A program made the translations under genes and the position numbers. Shown piece by piece: positions 1 through 11,050 of a DNA stretch of 64,000 nucleotides (position 1 is its first letter; every line of letters begins with the position of its first letter). The stretch lies in assembly GCA_963210315.1 (NCBI GenBank), contig OY723289.1, positions 310,001 through 374,000 of the forward strand, written 5' to 3'. The notes under the pieces were generated by a model. That model ran no database searches and was not told the DNA's origin. It saw nothing but the letters and a program-made list of their open reading frames with translations. Source of the DNA: Rhynchopus euleeides (lineage: Eukaryota > Euglenozoa > Diplonemea > Diplonemida > Diplonemidae).

Positions 1-1394
1 GTGTGGTAGTCGAAACGCCGCATCACAATCCCGAACACCGTCACGCCCTCGGACCGCAGCTTTGTCTGCGCATCGTTCAGCATCGTAGGGTAGCGCGGCA
101 ACCAGTTCCGGTCAATGCACCTCTGATCCCCGCACCGCGTCTCGCAGCATGCGTCACCGTCGATGTCTGTGATCCCACCGTCGGCAATAATGATGACAAT
201 GTGCTTACGCCCGGGAGGGCTCTGCGTCGGGAGGAAGGTGTGGTCCGCAACGTCCTTCAGCGCGTCGTGCAGGTACGTCCACTGCGCCTGGTAGTTGCTC
301 TCGTGCCAGGTGATGTCCCCCTGCAGCTCGGCACGATTGCCGGACAGCAACCCGTTCGTGCACTGCCCCACAGCACATCCCATCGGGTGGTCCTGGTCCG
401 GGCGTGCCTCTGCCATCGAGAACTGGATGAAGGTCATGCGGAACGCGCCTGTGTTTGTCTTCGCAGCTGCGCCCGCCGTGTGGTCGTCCCCTGTCAGCGG
501 CACAGTCACCATCCACTCGCGCAGGATCTCCATCAGCCCGTAGAAGCCGTGCGGGTGGCGCCCGAAGGAGCGGCGCATCGAACCAGACCCGTCAAGCACA
601 AATGCAATGTCCAGGTCCGGGCACGTGTTGAACTTCGGTTCCGTGCAGAATGAGCTGGCGCCCGCCTCGTGCCACGTGCAGGCCGTGTCTTCCAAGCACT
701 TGCACCGGTCCGCTGGGTGGTTGTACATGTCGCACGTCTTTCCGATGCATGCATTCTGATCGGGGTCCCACATGCACTTCGTATCGGTGTTGCACGGCCC
801 CGCTGTACCGACTGCACCGCACACGGTCCCCTTGCACACACCGGTGTCGTCCCATTCGCACTTGGCGTCGTGTGAGCATGCAAGCTCGTTCGGGTGCACC
901 CCGCAGGCTGAGGGGCCGCAGGTCGGCGCCGCCCACTCGCAGCCCGGCTGGCTCTGGCAGACTGCCTCCCCCAGACCCGTGCAGTAGTCCGCAACGCAGT
1001 AGCTGACCTTCTCGGATGGTGCCTCAGTGCCTGTAAACGTCGTCGGCGCCTTCCACGTGCACCCCCCGCTTGCACTGCAACTCGCTGCATCCTGGAAGAG
1101 GCACTTGGCAACCTGGCACTCCTGCGCCTGTGCATCGTAGTGGCACACTGCCACGCTGCAGAAGTCCCGGTCACCCTCCGGCGCAGAGCACGGGAAGGGC
1201 ACTGTCTGTGACACAGGCGTGCACGTCTGCTGGTTCAGCTTCGGCTTGCATGGGTCTGAGGTGCAGAGATTCGGAGCCCACAGCGTATTCCAGAGGCAAC
1301 CGGCCCCCGCGCAAGCTGCTTGGTCTGTCTGATCCGGACAGGCAGCAAACGCGCTGCCGGCTGTGGCCAGCAGCAGCACCGCTCTCCGTGACAT
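1..1394 (-). CDS. Secreted Cys-rich protein with VWA domain (partial, 3' end outside window)
   Basis: This frame stays open from an ATG at 1394 to the left window edge, giving at least 464 residues. Residues 1-18 (MSRRAVLLLATAGSAFAA) look like a cleavable signal peptide. About 230 residues follow with at least six Cys modules of the form C-x(n)-C-x-W-x(n)-C, for example GCTWKAP, GCEWAAP, KCEWDD and KCMWDP. From about residue 257 there is a von Willebrand factor A domain: DIAFVLDGSGSM carries the MIDAS DxSxS motif, and the core strand HIVIIIADGG and the late strand VTVFGIVMRR are present. VWA domains bind protein ligands through a metal ion. In apicomplexan relatives they occur in secreted adhesins, so an extracellular adhesive role is plausible but inferred. 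No membrane anchor is visible because the C-terminus is missing. No intron is seen in this part. Confidence 0.85.
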   Translation of the reverse strand, partial: MSRRAVLLLATAGSAFAACPDQTDQAACAGAGCLWNTLWAPNLCTSDPCKPKLNQQTCTPVSQTVPFPCSAPEGDRDFCSVAVCHYDAQAQECQVAKCLFQDAASCSASGGCTWKAPTTFTGTEAPSEKVSYCVADYCTGLGEAVCQSQPGCEWAAPTCGPSACGVHPNELACSHDAKCEWDDTGVCKGTVCGAVGTAGPCNTDTKCMWDPDQNACIGKTCDMYNHPADRCKCLEDTACTWHEAGASSFCTEPKFNTCPDLDIAFVLDGSGSMRRSFGRHPHGFYGLMEILREWMVTVPLTGDDHTAGAAAKTNTGAFRMTFIQFSMAEARPDQDHPMGCAVGQCTNGLLSGNRAELQGDITWHESNYQAQWTYLHDALKDVADHTFLPTQSPPGRKHIVIIIADGGITDIDGDACCETRCGDQRCIDRNWLPRYPTMLNDAQTKLRSEGVTVFGIVMRRFDYH

Positions 1395-2560
1395 GTTTAG
1401 TGCCCCCCTCTTTGCTGCACGCTTCTCGTCTTTTCCGTCCTCCTGCGCAGGGTGTGGCGAGTGTGGGTGAAATTCTGAAGTACAAAACCGAGCCCGACGG
1501 CATTCACAACTCCCAGGAACGCGGAGCAACACTGCCACCCTGTAGCCAGAGGGGCCAATCCCTGGCAAAAGGCTCGAGCAGTGCTTGAATCAACCCTGAA
1601 CAGCACACAGCATCACAAGGGTCGGGTGGGGTGCAGGCGTCTGCAGGGTGAAGCGGCGGCGGCGGCGCTGTTTCCTGCTCGGGATCATGCGTGTCCCCAC
1701 ATTGCCCACGTTTCCTCCGGCCCACTGTGACTTTGTCAGTGCTTCTCTACATAAACGAAGGCATGGGCGAGCCACCCACCCCGCCAACGCCCACCCACCC
1801 ACCTACCCTCCACCACTGTTGCACCGGCGGCAGCCTGTCCCGGGTAAGCTCTGGGGCGAGGCCTTTGCGAGCAAGAGAGGCGCAACGGGATCGGGGGGGG
1901 GGGGGGGGCAAAGGGTGGCGTGGATAAGGGTTGCTGGCGGTGGACCAAACCGGCCAGCAAAGGTGCACCCCCTTCCACCCCACCCCCCACCAGCCACCAC
2001 CTCACGTCTCTGCTCCCCTTGGGGCGGGAGGCGGGAGGGTGTGTGCGTGTGTATGCTGCCGTAGCACGTCAGTTCTCGTGTCAGGGTCTCTCGTCGACTT
2101 CTGTCACGATGCAGAACCGATTGTCAACATTTGCCAACATGTCCTGCCGAAAAGCCGTGAAGGTGCCGAATTTTCGGTGCCCCCCCCTCCCACCCCCCCA
2201 CCTCATTCACGTCTCTCCTACACCCACGTCACACAGAAGACACAAATACACCCAGTCACAGCAACGGGTGGGGCGGGGGGTGTAGTTCGCGAAGGCTGGG
2301 CCCACTCTAACAAAAAAAAACTGGGCAGTGCTTTCACGCAGTCCACGCAACGAGACTTTTTTGTCCACACCAGAGGCAGACGTGACAATGGAAGTGGGGG
2401 GCGTGCGACGTGCATGCAAGGGGACAGTTATCACCCGAGAGGGGCCTGATCTTGGTGCAATCCCCACCCCCGCCCACTCACATCAAATACTATTCGTTGG
2501 AGGGGTGCGCAGACGGCACGGGCAGGCCGGGAGAGAGGGGTGCTGGGACCGCCTGGGCGT
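1395..2560. other. Intergenic region, no gene seen
   Basis: The region is pyrimidine- and G-run-rich (G runs near 1897, C runs near 2190) and lies between the VWA gene and the longin gene. No coherent coding frame, tRNA or repeat was found. It probably holds the 3' end of the longin transcript and the 5' region of the VWA gene. Confidence 0.5.
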
Positions 2561-3277
2561 CTATCCCATCAGGAAGTACAGGAGGGTGAGGACCAGGATC
2601 AGGGCGACGACTGATATCCCGCCGAAGACGTACAGCGCTGTGTTATCGCTGTCGCTCTCCTTCTCAGCGATCCCCATCACCTGGTTGTAAGTCCGGCGGG
2701 TCACGTCTGCCGGTGCTGCGCGTGCCGCCTGAGGGGACTGGTAGACTTTACTGGACTTTGAGATGAAGTAGTCAAACTTGATGAACATGTACGGGCGTGC
2801 TCTTTCATCGTGGATCTGGTCCGCGTATAACGTCTGAAACTCATTCGCAATCTGTGAGGGGTGGGGGTTGGGATGGGGGGGACAGGATGGCGGGCAGCCG
2901 CAGAAAAAATAGCCGTAAAGACCACCTCTGTATGCACACTCAAGACGCAGTCGGTGCCCAAACCGGAGGATGCCAGCAGGCAATGCCTCCCACAGCGGCA
3001 AACATACCTCCTCAAGGAAAGCGTATGACGCAGCCAGATTGTCGCCCTTCTGGCACAGTGTGGAGTAGATCACCCCGTTGACAGTCAGGATGTGGTGGCT
3101 GTACTGGCCCTGGTCCACAGTCATTTTCCGCGGCACATCACGCTGCGTGCTAATGCTGCGGACCACCTCCTGCTGATAACGCCGCCACGACTCCTGGTTG
3201 GGGATGACATTCACATTTGTCGACGCGCACAGCGGCAGCCCATCGTCGAGCCTGTGTATCAGCGTGACGAACAACAT
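2561..3277 (-). CDS. Sec22-like longin-domain membrane protein, two exons
   Basis: Exons are 3277-3008 and 2851-2561, with a 156-nt phase-0 intron (GTATGT...CAG, 2852-3007). Its length is divisible by three, so the unspliced frame also stays open. The spliced product is 186 aa. Residues 1-120 match a Sec22-type longin fold: MLFVTLIHRLDDGLPL at the start, then FLEEIANEFQTLY across the splice and RPYMFIKFDYFI. A single C-terminal anchor of about 20 residues (ALYVFGGISVVALILVLTLL) ends in LYFLMG. Sec22 is an R-SNARE of ER-Golgi traffic, usually about 215 aa. Here only about 35 residues separate longin and anchor, and I see no heptad R-SNARE motif. It therefore resembles SNARE-less longins (SEC22A/C or phytolongin type). 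The ATG at 3277 was chosen because Sec22 proteins begin at this point and a CAG directly precedes it. Confidence 0.8.
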   Translation of the reverse strand: MLFVTLIHRLDDGLPLCASTNVNVIPNQESWRRYQQEVVRSISTQRDVPRKMTVDQGQYSHHILTVNGVIYSTLCQKGDNLAASYAFLEEVCLPLWEALPAGILRFGHRLRLECAYRGGLYGYFFCGCPPSCPPHPNPHPSQIANEFQTLYADQIHDERARPYMFIKFDYFISKSSKVYQSPQAARAAPADVTRRTYNQVMGIAEKESDSDNTALYVFGGISVVALILVLTLLYFLMG

Positions 3278-5106
3278 CTGCGCTGCGCCACCGCAGTGTC
3301 TAGTGTCCTGGAGGGGGCGCTGTGATGCGCACACACCCACATGCCTTCACACAAAACGCAGCACAAAAAGAGCAGTTGGGGGGACGGGGGGTGAGGCTAA
3401 CAACGACAAGCCTCGATCCGACGCGCGTCTGTTCCTCGTTTTCAGTGGTTTATTCGTTCGTTGGTCGTCCGTTCGACAATCGCGCCCCCCCCCCCCCTCC
3501 CCCCACTTCTGTTCAGATCCGTTGCTTCCTGACAAACGTTTATTCTGCAGGCTCGAAGCGTGGCATCGCTAGATCCCGCGGTTACACTTAATCGAGAGGG
3601 CGCACATAGCGGACCTCTCCGCCTGCCACCCCCCCCACCCCCCCACCAATGCAACGCCCTGCGAAAAGACGCTTGCGTACACTCTACTTCGAATTCTACG
3701 AATTCTTGCCTCCCTCAAGAGCAGCTCCGGCGCTTACCAAAGCTGGGGGAGGGAGGGGATGCCACAGAGCGAATGCCCTCATTGATTTTGTAACGTTGGA
3801 CCACTGAGCGTCGGAGCGGGTCTCCTGCATCAGCGGTGGCAAACAAAGGCACAGCGCGGGGGTGGGGAAGGGGAGGCGGTGGGTGCTGTCGTGGTTGAAA
3901 AATATGATGAACGTGGCTGCAGCCGTGTCCCTGCAGACACGTGCTGTTTTTTCGAAGGTTGCCCCCCAAGGGGGGGAGGGGGGCGGGGGGGGGGGGGGAG
4001 AATCGGCCAGGCCTCTCTAAACATTCAATAACAACGTCAAGTCATATGACACCCCCTCCTGGCCAACGTCCTGCCGGTAATGTTGAACCTGACGTAAGAC
4101 ATGTCCAGGGCAGCAGTTTTGTTTTCCCACCCGCTTGTGTGTGTTGGAACGTTTCGCGACGCTTTGTTCATTCCCTTTGTGCCCCCTCCCTCACAAGCGC
4201 AGGCGTGGGAGGGAAAGCACCGCAAAAAAAAATCGAATGGAAGCAAACGGGCTGAACAAAGGCGCGCGGCGATACTTTTCGTTGAATTCCACCCCCACAA
4301 CGCTGGACATCGCGAGCCCCTCCCCCCCCTCCGCAACACGCAATGGTAAAATAAGGGCAAATAATACAAGTCGGACTGAAGGGCTAACGGCACTGCGAGC
4401 GGGACGCGGTGGTTCATCGGGATCGGTCTCTTCTGAACACCTCGAGAGAGTCGGCACCATGGGTTGCAAAAAAGGTGGAGAAGGGGCCCAGCGGGGGACT
4501 CTCTCGTTAATCTCTTTGAGTTTAGTGCAGGTCGCACCGAGCGAACTCTGGTGCTGCCTCCACTGTCTCTCCCGCTCTCAAAGACAATGCACCGTCGGAA
4601 GAACAGGGCAGGTCAACACGCTCAGCACACGCCACCTCGACACGACAGCCCCACTGCAACGGGGCTGCATCCAAGGATCACGGTGATGGAGATACGCTCG
4701 ACCCCTCCCTCTCCTGTGCTCCACTCGCCCACACAGCCCCTGCGAGCAGCCAATAAATACGTTGGCGGGGGTAGGGGGGTTCCGGGGGTTGGCGGGTTGA
4801 AGGATGGGTTCGACACCCCATCACCATCACCATCGCCATCGCTCCCCTCCCCCCCCCCTCTCTGTTCACCCCAGGGGTAGAGCTGATATCGGGCAACGGT
4901 TTTCACCGCTGCAATCCCCCGCACGTTGAGAATCAGGGTGGGATGGCGGGGGGCAGGGGGAGCCTCCGGAGTGACACGTTGAGAGTACAGACATCATTCG
5001 ATGATACACGCGGTTCAGCCTGTGTGGATCCCTGGCAAGGGGGCCCGGGTGATCAACTGTGGGTGCCCCCCCCTCCCTCCCACCCCCCCCCCCCCTTTCC
5101 CCCTCA
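3278..5106. other. Intergenic region, low complexity
   Basis: No gene is visible. The stretch has long C or G homopolymer runs (3484, 3970-4000, 5085-5100) and a short simple repeat of ATCACC units near 4820. It ends at the left terminus of the 5.1-11.7 kb mobile unit. Confidence 0.5.
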
Positions 5107-5588
5107 CACGGTGGTCTTAAACAGCGGTTTACATATGTAAAATGCATATCATTTTGCATATCATTTTGCATATGAAAATCCCGGGCTGACATAAGACAGT
5201 CGAGATTTACATATGTAAACCTGGGATTTACATATGCAACTTCCAGATTTACATATGTAAATCCCAAATTTACATATGCAAGTCAGGATTTACATATGTA
5301 AATCCAGATTTACATATGTAAAATCCGGCGATTTATACATGGTATGACAAAGGTCTTAATAAGAAAAGGATCTTTTCACTTCTTTCTTAAGACGTCTTAA
5401 TGCAGGTGCTGCATTAAATTTCTTAAATTAATGACCCCCATTATTTTTAAGAAATGCAGGATTTCTTAAGATTTCTTAATGAAATGATGGACATTATTTC
5501 CATATCTCCCAGCATTAAAAATGTCCATCATTCTGAAAAAGATCTTTTAAGATCTTTTTCAGAATGATGGACATTAAAATGCTAGGCA

Positions 5589-6730
5589 TTAACCCTTTAG
5601 ACATCGGGGGGGTACGATTTAGAAGGCCCAAAAACCGGAATTCTGGCCACTTTGCCCAGTAAGCAATTTTCTACTACACCAAAATCGGAATTTTTTTCAT
5701 GGTGAAACGCGTTGTTTCAGAACGATCCGAGAATCGACTTTTTTTTGTGAAAAAAGTATATTTTTTCCCACGGCAGGCGACTCCCAATGACCACCCAAAA
5801 TGGTTTTGGCTGATTTTCGGGCCCAGCCACGTGGCCAAACCGGACCCCCAGATTCGGGAAAAAAATCCGAAAAATGTGTTTTTCGGGCAGAACGAGGACA
5901 GCGCAGTTCACGATGCCGAGACTTGGTGAAAAAGTCAAAAAATCTCGATTTTTGCCTGCTGATCCAATTTTTGGGTAAAAAAGGTGAAAAATGCAGGGTT
6001 TGTGGGGTCAGGTCACCAGACTCAGACGCACCCTTCGGGCAGTTTTGGGGCGTATCTTTCCAGAAATGCGTTTTTAGGGGGCCTGGGGGTGTTTCGAGGC
6101 CATTTCTGTGACCACAGGTGCAGGACCCTCGGGTGGCCAGAAACCACCAAAAACCGAAAAATAGGTGGGTCCGAAATTTGGTTTCGGCCGGAAAAATTTT
6201 CAAATTTGGATTTTTTTCAGAATTTTTTCTGTCGTGAAATGCGCTGTTCTCGCCGTTTCCGAGAACATATTTTTCCCGAAAAAAAATTTTTTTCCGGGTC
6301 ACCACAATTTGAAGTGCCGGGCAGGCAGTGCCGACAATGTTCTTTCGCCGGCAACTGCATTTTTTCCCGGAAAAATGTGTGTTCTTTGCGAGAATACGAC
6401 GCGTTGCGTTCGGAACAGTTCACCATAAAAAAATCTTGAAAAAGTCGTAGTAGAAGACACTTTGCCCAGGTAATAACCCAAAGTGCCCAGATCCCAAAAA
6501 AATCCCGATTTCCGGAAATTTCCGTTTTTTCCAAGTTTCGCACTCGCAACAAACATTTGCCCTTTGGCGTGCCCATTTTTGTCTCCGGCGTTCGTGGAAA
6601 GAACTGCGACATCCGAGTTCACCATAAAAAAATCGGGCAAAAATTCCGAGTAGAAAGTGCCTGAGTGCCAGTGGCCAAAAAAATCTGAGTTATCTACACA
6701 TATATGTGTAGATAACTCCTAAAGGGTTAA
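5589..6730. mobile_element. TTAA-flanked piggyBac-like non-autonomous element, copy 1
   Basis: Ends are TTAA-CCCTTTAG (5589) and CTAAAGGG-TTAA (to 6730). A short perfect palindrome, GTTATCTACACATATATG plus its mirror, sits just inside the right end. The interior is rich in runs of A and T and holds several degenerate copies of CGTGAAATGCGCTGTTC and TTCACCATAAAAAAATC. TTAA duplication and CCC termini are the hallmark of piggyBac. The assignment rests only on these ends, and no transposase frame is present. Confidence 0.65.
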
Positions 6731-6789
6731 GAAACACGTCTTAAGAAATCAGTAAGAAATCTTTAAGAAATAGCCCTTTCGGCATTACA

Positions 6790-7952
6790 TTAACCCTTTT
6801 CCGACCACGGGGGGGTTAATTAATTTTCGAGATTTCGGGTTTCACACCGCAATCGTGAGTAAGTTGGACGGATTTTGGTGTTTTTCAAGATTTCTTTTGA
6901 TGGTGAAATCGGTTGTCGCAATTATATTCAAGACAACCAAACAAAGTCCCCGGAAAATTATTTTTTCCATTTTCCCAGCAGTGACAAAGTGCACACCGTG
7001 AAAACACCCTGAAATCCTGAAAAAATCGCGCGTGGCCTTGGCAACCCAAATATATTGGGTATCTGGAACCCACTCAGATCCTACTGTTGCTTTCTCGAGC
7101 ACAGTGGTCAAAACCCTACTCTCGGTGGCCAAACAATCGCCAAATGGTGGAGTTCAAAGCATGTTACTGCTGATCGCAAAAACCAAAGATTTTCGAGGGT
7201 TTTCCAGGGTACGTATATGCAGGCTATATAGGGGCCTATATAGGTGGGTGGTCGGTGTGGGTTGGGGGGGCCAACTTGACCTCTGCCGTCCAGTGGGACG
7301 GAACAACGTCTTTTTTCAAAAAATTTGTTGTCGTGAAATGCGCTGTTCGTGCCATGTTCGAGACTGCCAGAGTTGTTGAACAAAAATATTTCCCTCCCTT
7401 GACAAACGCGAAAGCCAAGTCCCTGGTTAATTAGCATTCCTGGTCATGGGGTCTGGGTGTCGTCACCCCCACCGGGCCACTTTCAGCCTCACGAATCCGT
7501 GCGAAGCGGCGATTTTCGGACAGATTCAGCCCAGAACAATTCTTTGTTTGTGCGCACTATGCAATATATCTGTTCATGGAATTATGTATGTTGCACTGCA
7601 CGCTGCCAACAGCCTATTGTTTACTGTCACAAGCAAGATTGTTTGTGTAAAAAAATCGATCAAAAAGTTCAAGTTCGCAACATGTTACTTGGTCTTGACA
7701 TTTTTTTCTCGTTTTTCCAAAAAATGGCCAAAAACCAGAATTCTCGAATTTTCGTGTTTTCCCCTCCGGTGGGAACATGAATTCTGTAAACCAACATGTC
7801 CAAACACGCACGTTCGTGGAATATTTTTCACCAGCCCTTTTCACCATAAAAAGAAATCTTCAAAAAGGTGACATTCTAAGGAACTTACCTCCCAACCCCA
7901 ATTTTTTTGCATTAACCACGCATATATGCGTGGTTAGTCGGGAAAGGGTTAA
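6790..7952. mobile_element. TTAA-flanked piggyBac-like non-autonomous element, copy 2
   Basis: Ends are TTAA-CCCTTTTCCGAC (6790) and GTCGGGAAAGGG-TTAA (to 7952). A subterminal palindrome AACCACGCATATATGCGTGG lies just inside the right end. It is near-identical, in opposite orientation, to 8494-9555, except that this copy carries about 110 extra bases around 7543-7650. The two copies flank about 540 bp, so the region looks like one huge inverted repeat although it consists of two insertions. Confidence 0.7.
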
Positions 7953-7976
7953 GACGTCTTAAGAAATTTCGAGGTA

Positions 7977-8341
7977 CCTGGGACCCCCCGTGTTTAAGTC
8001 CCCCCCCCTGGAGGCGATTTTCGGCCGGGGGGGACTTAAACACGGGGGGGGCGGACCTAAACACAGGGGGGGCTTAAACACGGGGGTGGCACAGTGGAGA
8101 CCAAGAAGACCTCTTCCTCTGCTGTCGTAGGGGGGTAATTCCGGTCCGGATGGACTTTTGGCACCCCACTTTTCGACTCTGACAGCACCTGGAGGGCCTA
8201 GGGGCCACCTGATGACCCTCCAGACCAGCCCACCCCCGTGTTTAGGTCCCCCTGTGTTTAAGTCCCCCCCCTGCCAGACCCCCAGGGGGGGACTTAAACA
8301 CGGGGGTAAGGGGGGGGGACTTATACACGGGGAGTCCCAGG
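7977..8341. mobile_element. MITE with CCTGGGACCCC termini, TA flanks, copy 1
   Basis: A 365-bp element bounded by CCTGGGACCCC and its inverted copy, with TA on both sides (7975-7976, 8342-8343). The interior has repeated blocks of GTGTTTAAGTCCCCCC in both orientations. A second copy lies at 58135-58481 and one end alone at 21248. A TA target fits Tc1/mariner-type MITEs, but no transposase is present to confirm this. Confidence 0.75.
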
Positions 8342-8384
8342 TATCTTAACATTTCTTGCAAGATCTTTGTCATACCATGTTTAT

Positions 8385-10005
8385 AGGGGGACCCTTTTCG
8401 AATTTGTTTTCCGGGGTGGGTCTATTTTGGACGTTTGAGGCCGATTTCGAAGGAATTTTTGAGTTTTGAGCCTATTTTGGGCCCTAAAACGCGTTAACCC
8501 TTTCCCGACTAACCACGCATATATGCGTGGTTAATGCAAAAAAATTGGGGTTGGGAGGTAAGTTCCTTCGAATGCCACCTTTTTGAAGATTTCTTTTTAT
8601 GGTGAAAAGGGCTGGTGAAAAATGTTCCACGAACATGCGTGTTTGGACATGTTGGTTTACAGAATTCATGTTCCCACCGGAGGGGAAAACACGAAAATCC
8701 GAGAATTCTGGTTTTTGGCCATTTTTTGGAAAAACGAGAAAAAAATGTCAAGACCAAGTAACATGTTGCGAACTTGAACTTTTTGATCGATTTTTTTCCC
8801 TGGAATTGTTCTGGGCTGAATCTGTCCGAAAATCGCCGCTTCGCACGGATTCGTGAGGCTGAAAGTGGCCCGGTGGGGGTGACGACACCCAGATCCCATG
8901 ACCAGGAATGCTAATTAACCAGGGACTTGGCTTTCGCGTTTGTCAAGGGAGGGAAATATTTTTGTTCAACAACCCTGGCAGTCTCGAACATGGCACGAAC
9001 AGCGCATTTCACGACAACAATTTTTTTGAAAAAAGACGTTGTTCCGTCCCACTGAACGGCAGAGGTCAAGTTGGCCCCCCCCACCCACACCGACCACCCA
9101 CCTGTATAGGCCCCTATATAGCCTGCATATACGTACCCTGGAAAACCCTCGAAAATCTTTGGTTTTTGCGATCAGCAGTAACATGCTTTGAACTCCACCA
9201 TTTGGCGATTGTTTGGCCACCGAGAGTAGGGTTTTGACAACTGTGCTCGAGAAAGCAACAGTAGGATCTGAGTGGGTTCCAGATACCTAATATATTTGGG
9301 TTGCCAAGGCCACACGCGATTTTTTCAGGATTTCAGGGTGTTTTCACGGTGTGCACTTTGTCACTGCCGGGAAAATGGAAAAAATAATTTTCCGGGGACT
9401 TTGTTTGGTTGTCTTGAATATAATTGCGACAACCGATTTCACCATCAAAAGAAATCTTGAAAAACACCAAAATCCGTCCAACTTACTCACGATCGCGGTG
9501 TGAAACCCGAAATCTCGAAAATTAATTAACCCCCCCGTGGTCGGAAAAGGGTTAAAACCGGTCCCGAAAATGGCTGATTTTTGGCCTTGGCCAAATCTCG
9601 CCCATAATATTGACCCAAAATTTTCTGGGACGAAAATCGGGCCCTGGTGGTCTGGAACTGTCCATTTTCGAAGACAGTCGTGAGAAAATCTCGAGTTTCC
9701 GCCCCGAGTTCCCTCATGCGACCCCAAAAATCAAGCAAATGAGGGTTGCCTCCAAATCGGGGTTGTGGGGAGAAAATCGGCCAAATGAGGTTCGGGTCGT
9801 CTCTTGTGCGAAATTCAGACAAAACTCAAGTATTCAAACGCTATACCTACCCCAACCGCAACCCCACCCCCTGCCTTCTGCCCCCCCTACCCCTGTGCAA
9901 GGTCATGTGCCCCGTCCCATCGCGTGTTGCCTTGATTGTTGCAGATTTTCAAATTGGGAAATTTCAGGTGACCCGATGATAGGGATGTACCCCGAGGGTC
10001 TACCT
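8385..10005 (+). repeat. Dispersed ~0.6-kb repeat, copy A, split by a TTAA element
   Basis: Starting at AGGGGGACCCTTTTCG (8385), the sequence matches 55265-55857 through TTTCGAAGGAATTTTTGAG and TGGTCTGGAAC to GACCCGATGAT and CCCCGAGGGTCT. Copy A is interrupted at 8494-9555 by a TTAA element. The uninterrupted copy reads CGCGCTAAAACGG where copy A reads CGCGTTAA...TTAAAACCGG. No coding frame. Confidence 0.65.
8494..9555. mobile_element. TTAA-flanked piggyBac-like non-autonomous element, copy 3
   Basis: Ends are TTAA-CCCTTTCCCGAC (8494) and GTCGGAAAAGGG-TTAA (to 9555). It is the reverse-oriented sister of 6790-7952. It sits inside the dispersed repeat 8385-10005, whose related copy near 55375 shows the unoccupied site, giving independent support for the element's borders and the TTAA duplication. 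Confidence 0.7.
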
Positions 10006-11050
10006 GCAGGGATCCACTTTTTGCTATGCCTGCATTGCTGCTGTTTGCGCTTCTCGCCTCCACACACCACCCTGGGGGGAGGGACAGAGGGCGGAGGGGG
10101 CTACACACTTACACAACCGATTCGGTCAAACAATGCCACGTCATCCCCATTGGGGTCCTGGACCGCGGCGTCTCTCCCAGCGAATTGGTGTCGTCATCAG
10201 GCAGGCTAAGTAGTTGTCTACACAGGACATTGGTTTTAAGGGGGGTCTGAGTTCTGCGGAACTGGCTTCAAGGGACGCCCCCTCGTAATGACTGGGTGGA
10301 TGGAGCCAAGTAATACCAGGTGGTCGGACACCGGAACTCTCGGCATTTATTAGTCGCGGGAACTGTGTCCGTGTGGTAGGTGACCCCTTCCGATTCCACT
10401 GATTCCACTCTTGAACATGTAGTGTTGAAAGATACTTGGTGTTCTGATGTTTTACAGGGTACTTGACAAAGGAAAGAGGGTGGTCAGTCTTGTGATCCAC
10501 CCTGAATCCTTCCTGTGAGCAGCAGATCCACAACACCTTGACTTCTTTCAGCGGCTGTATTGATATTGCCTGACACAGCAAACATGATTCAATTGGAGGA
10601 ACAAGCCTCGTACACCAGCGGCCCAAAAGGTGGATTTCATGTATGGTTTTAGGATTTCCCTTATTACTGATGGTGTAGAGACTACAAAGCCTGACCTGAT
10701 GACGCCGCCATGAACCTGGGAGACACGCCGCGTGAGAAGGGACCTCGGTGCGGGGTGGCGTGAAGATCCTGCCTGAGTGCCCTCGTCGGGACCCGCGGTA
10801 AACCGTGGCGTTCCCCCCGAGGCAAGTCCAGGACGAAGGTTGCAGATAACCGCTGCACCTCTTCGTCCGAAAGGAGCTCACAGGATAGGGGAACTGCCCA
10901 CACCCCACTCACGACAGTGTATCCGAAAGGTGCACTGCGCGTGTGGTGGCGGTGTCGGGTCCAGACCCACCTCGTTCCCCCATGCCCGTCAGTTGTTGCC
11001 CCTCCAGGGGTGGCTGCTGTCTGGCATGGGGGGCGCCCTCCCTGCCTTGC

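Larger units (their letters stand above)
5337..8380. mobile_element. Nested TIR element with TTAT flanks, 3.04 kb
   Basis: Left terminus ACATGGTATGACAAAG at 5337 and right terminus CTTTGTCATACCATGT ending at 8380 are inverted copies. TTAT directly flanks both (5333-5336 and 8381-8384), which suggests a 4-bp target duplication. Subterminal DNA on both sides is rich in TCTTAAGA-like palindromes (5350-5480, 6730-6790, 7953-7970). It carries two TTAA elements and one CCTGGG MITE as later insertions. No coding frame was recognised. Confidence 0.65.

Noticed and set aside
5118-5330. Regular short repeats that could suggest a CRISPR array
   Set aside because: The repeat is a palindrome of variable spacing with no unique spacers of equal length, in clearly eukaryotic DNA, and it is repeated inverted at the other end of the unit.
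10141-10908. Minus-strand frame of 255 codons inside the 5.1-11.7 kb unit
   Set aside because: No family, odd composition and no partner in the sister unit at 56 kb. Kept out as unsupported, although it is the longest frame in that unit.
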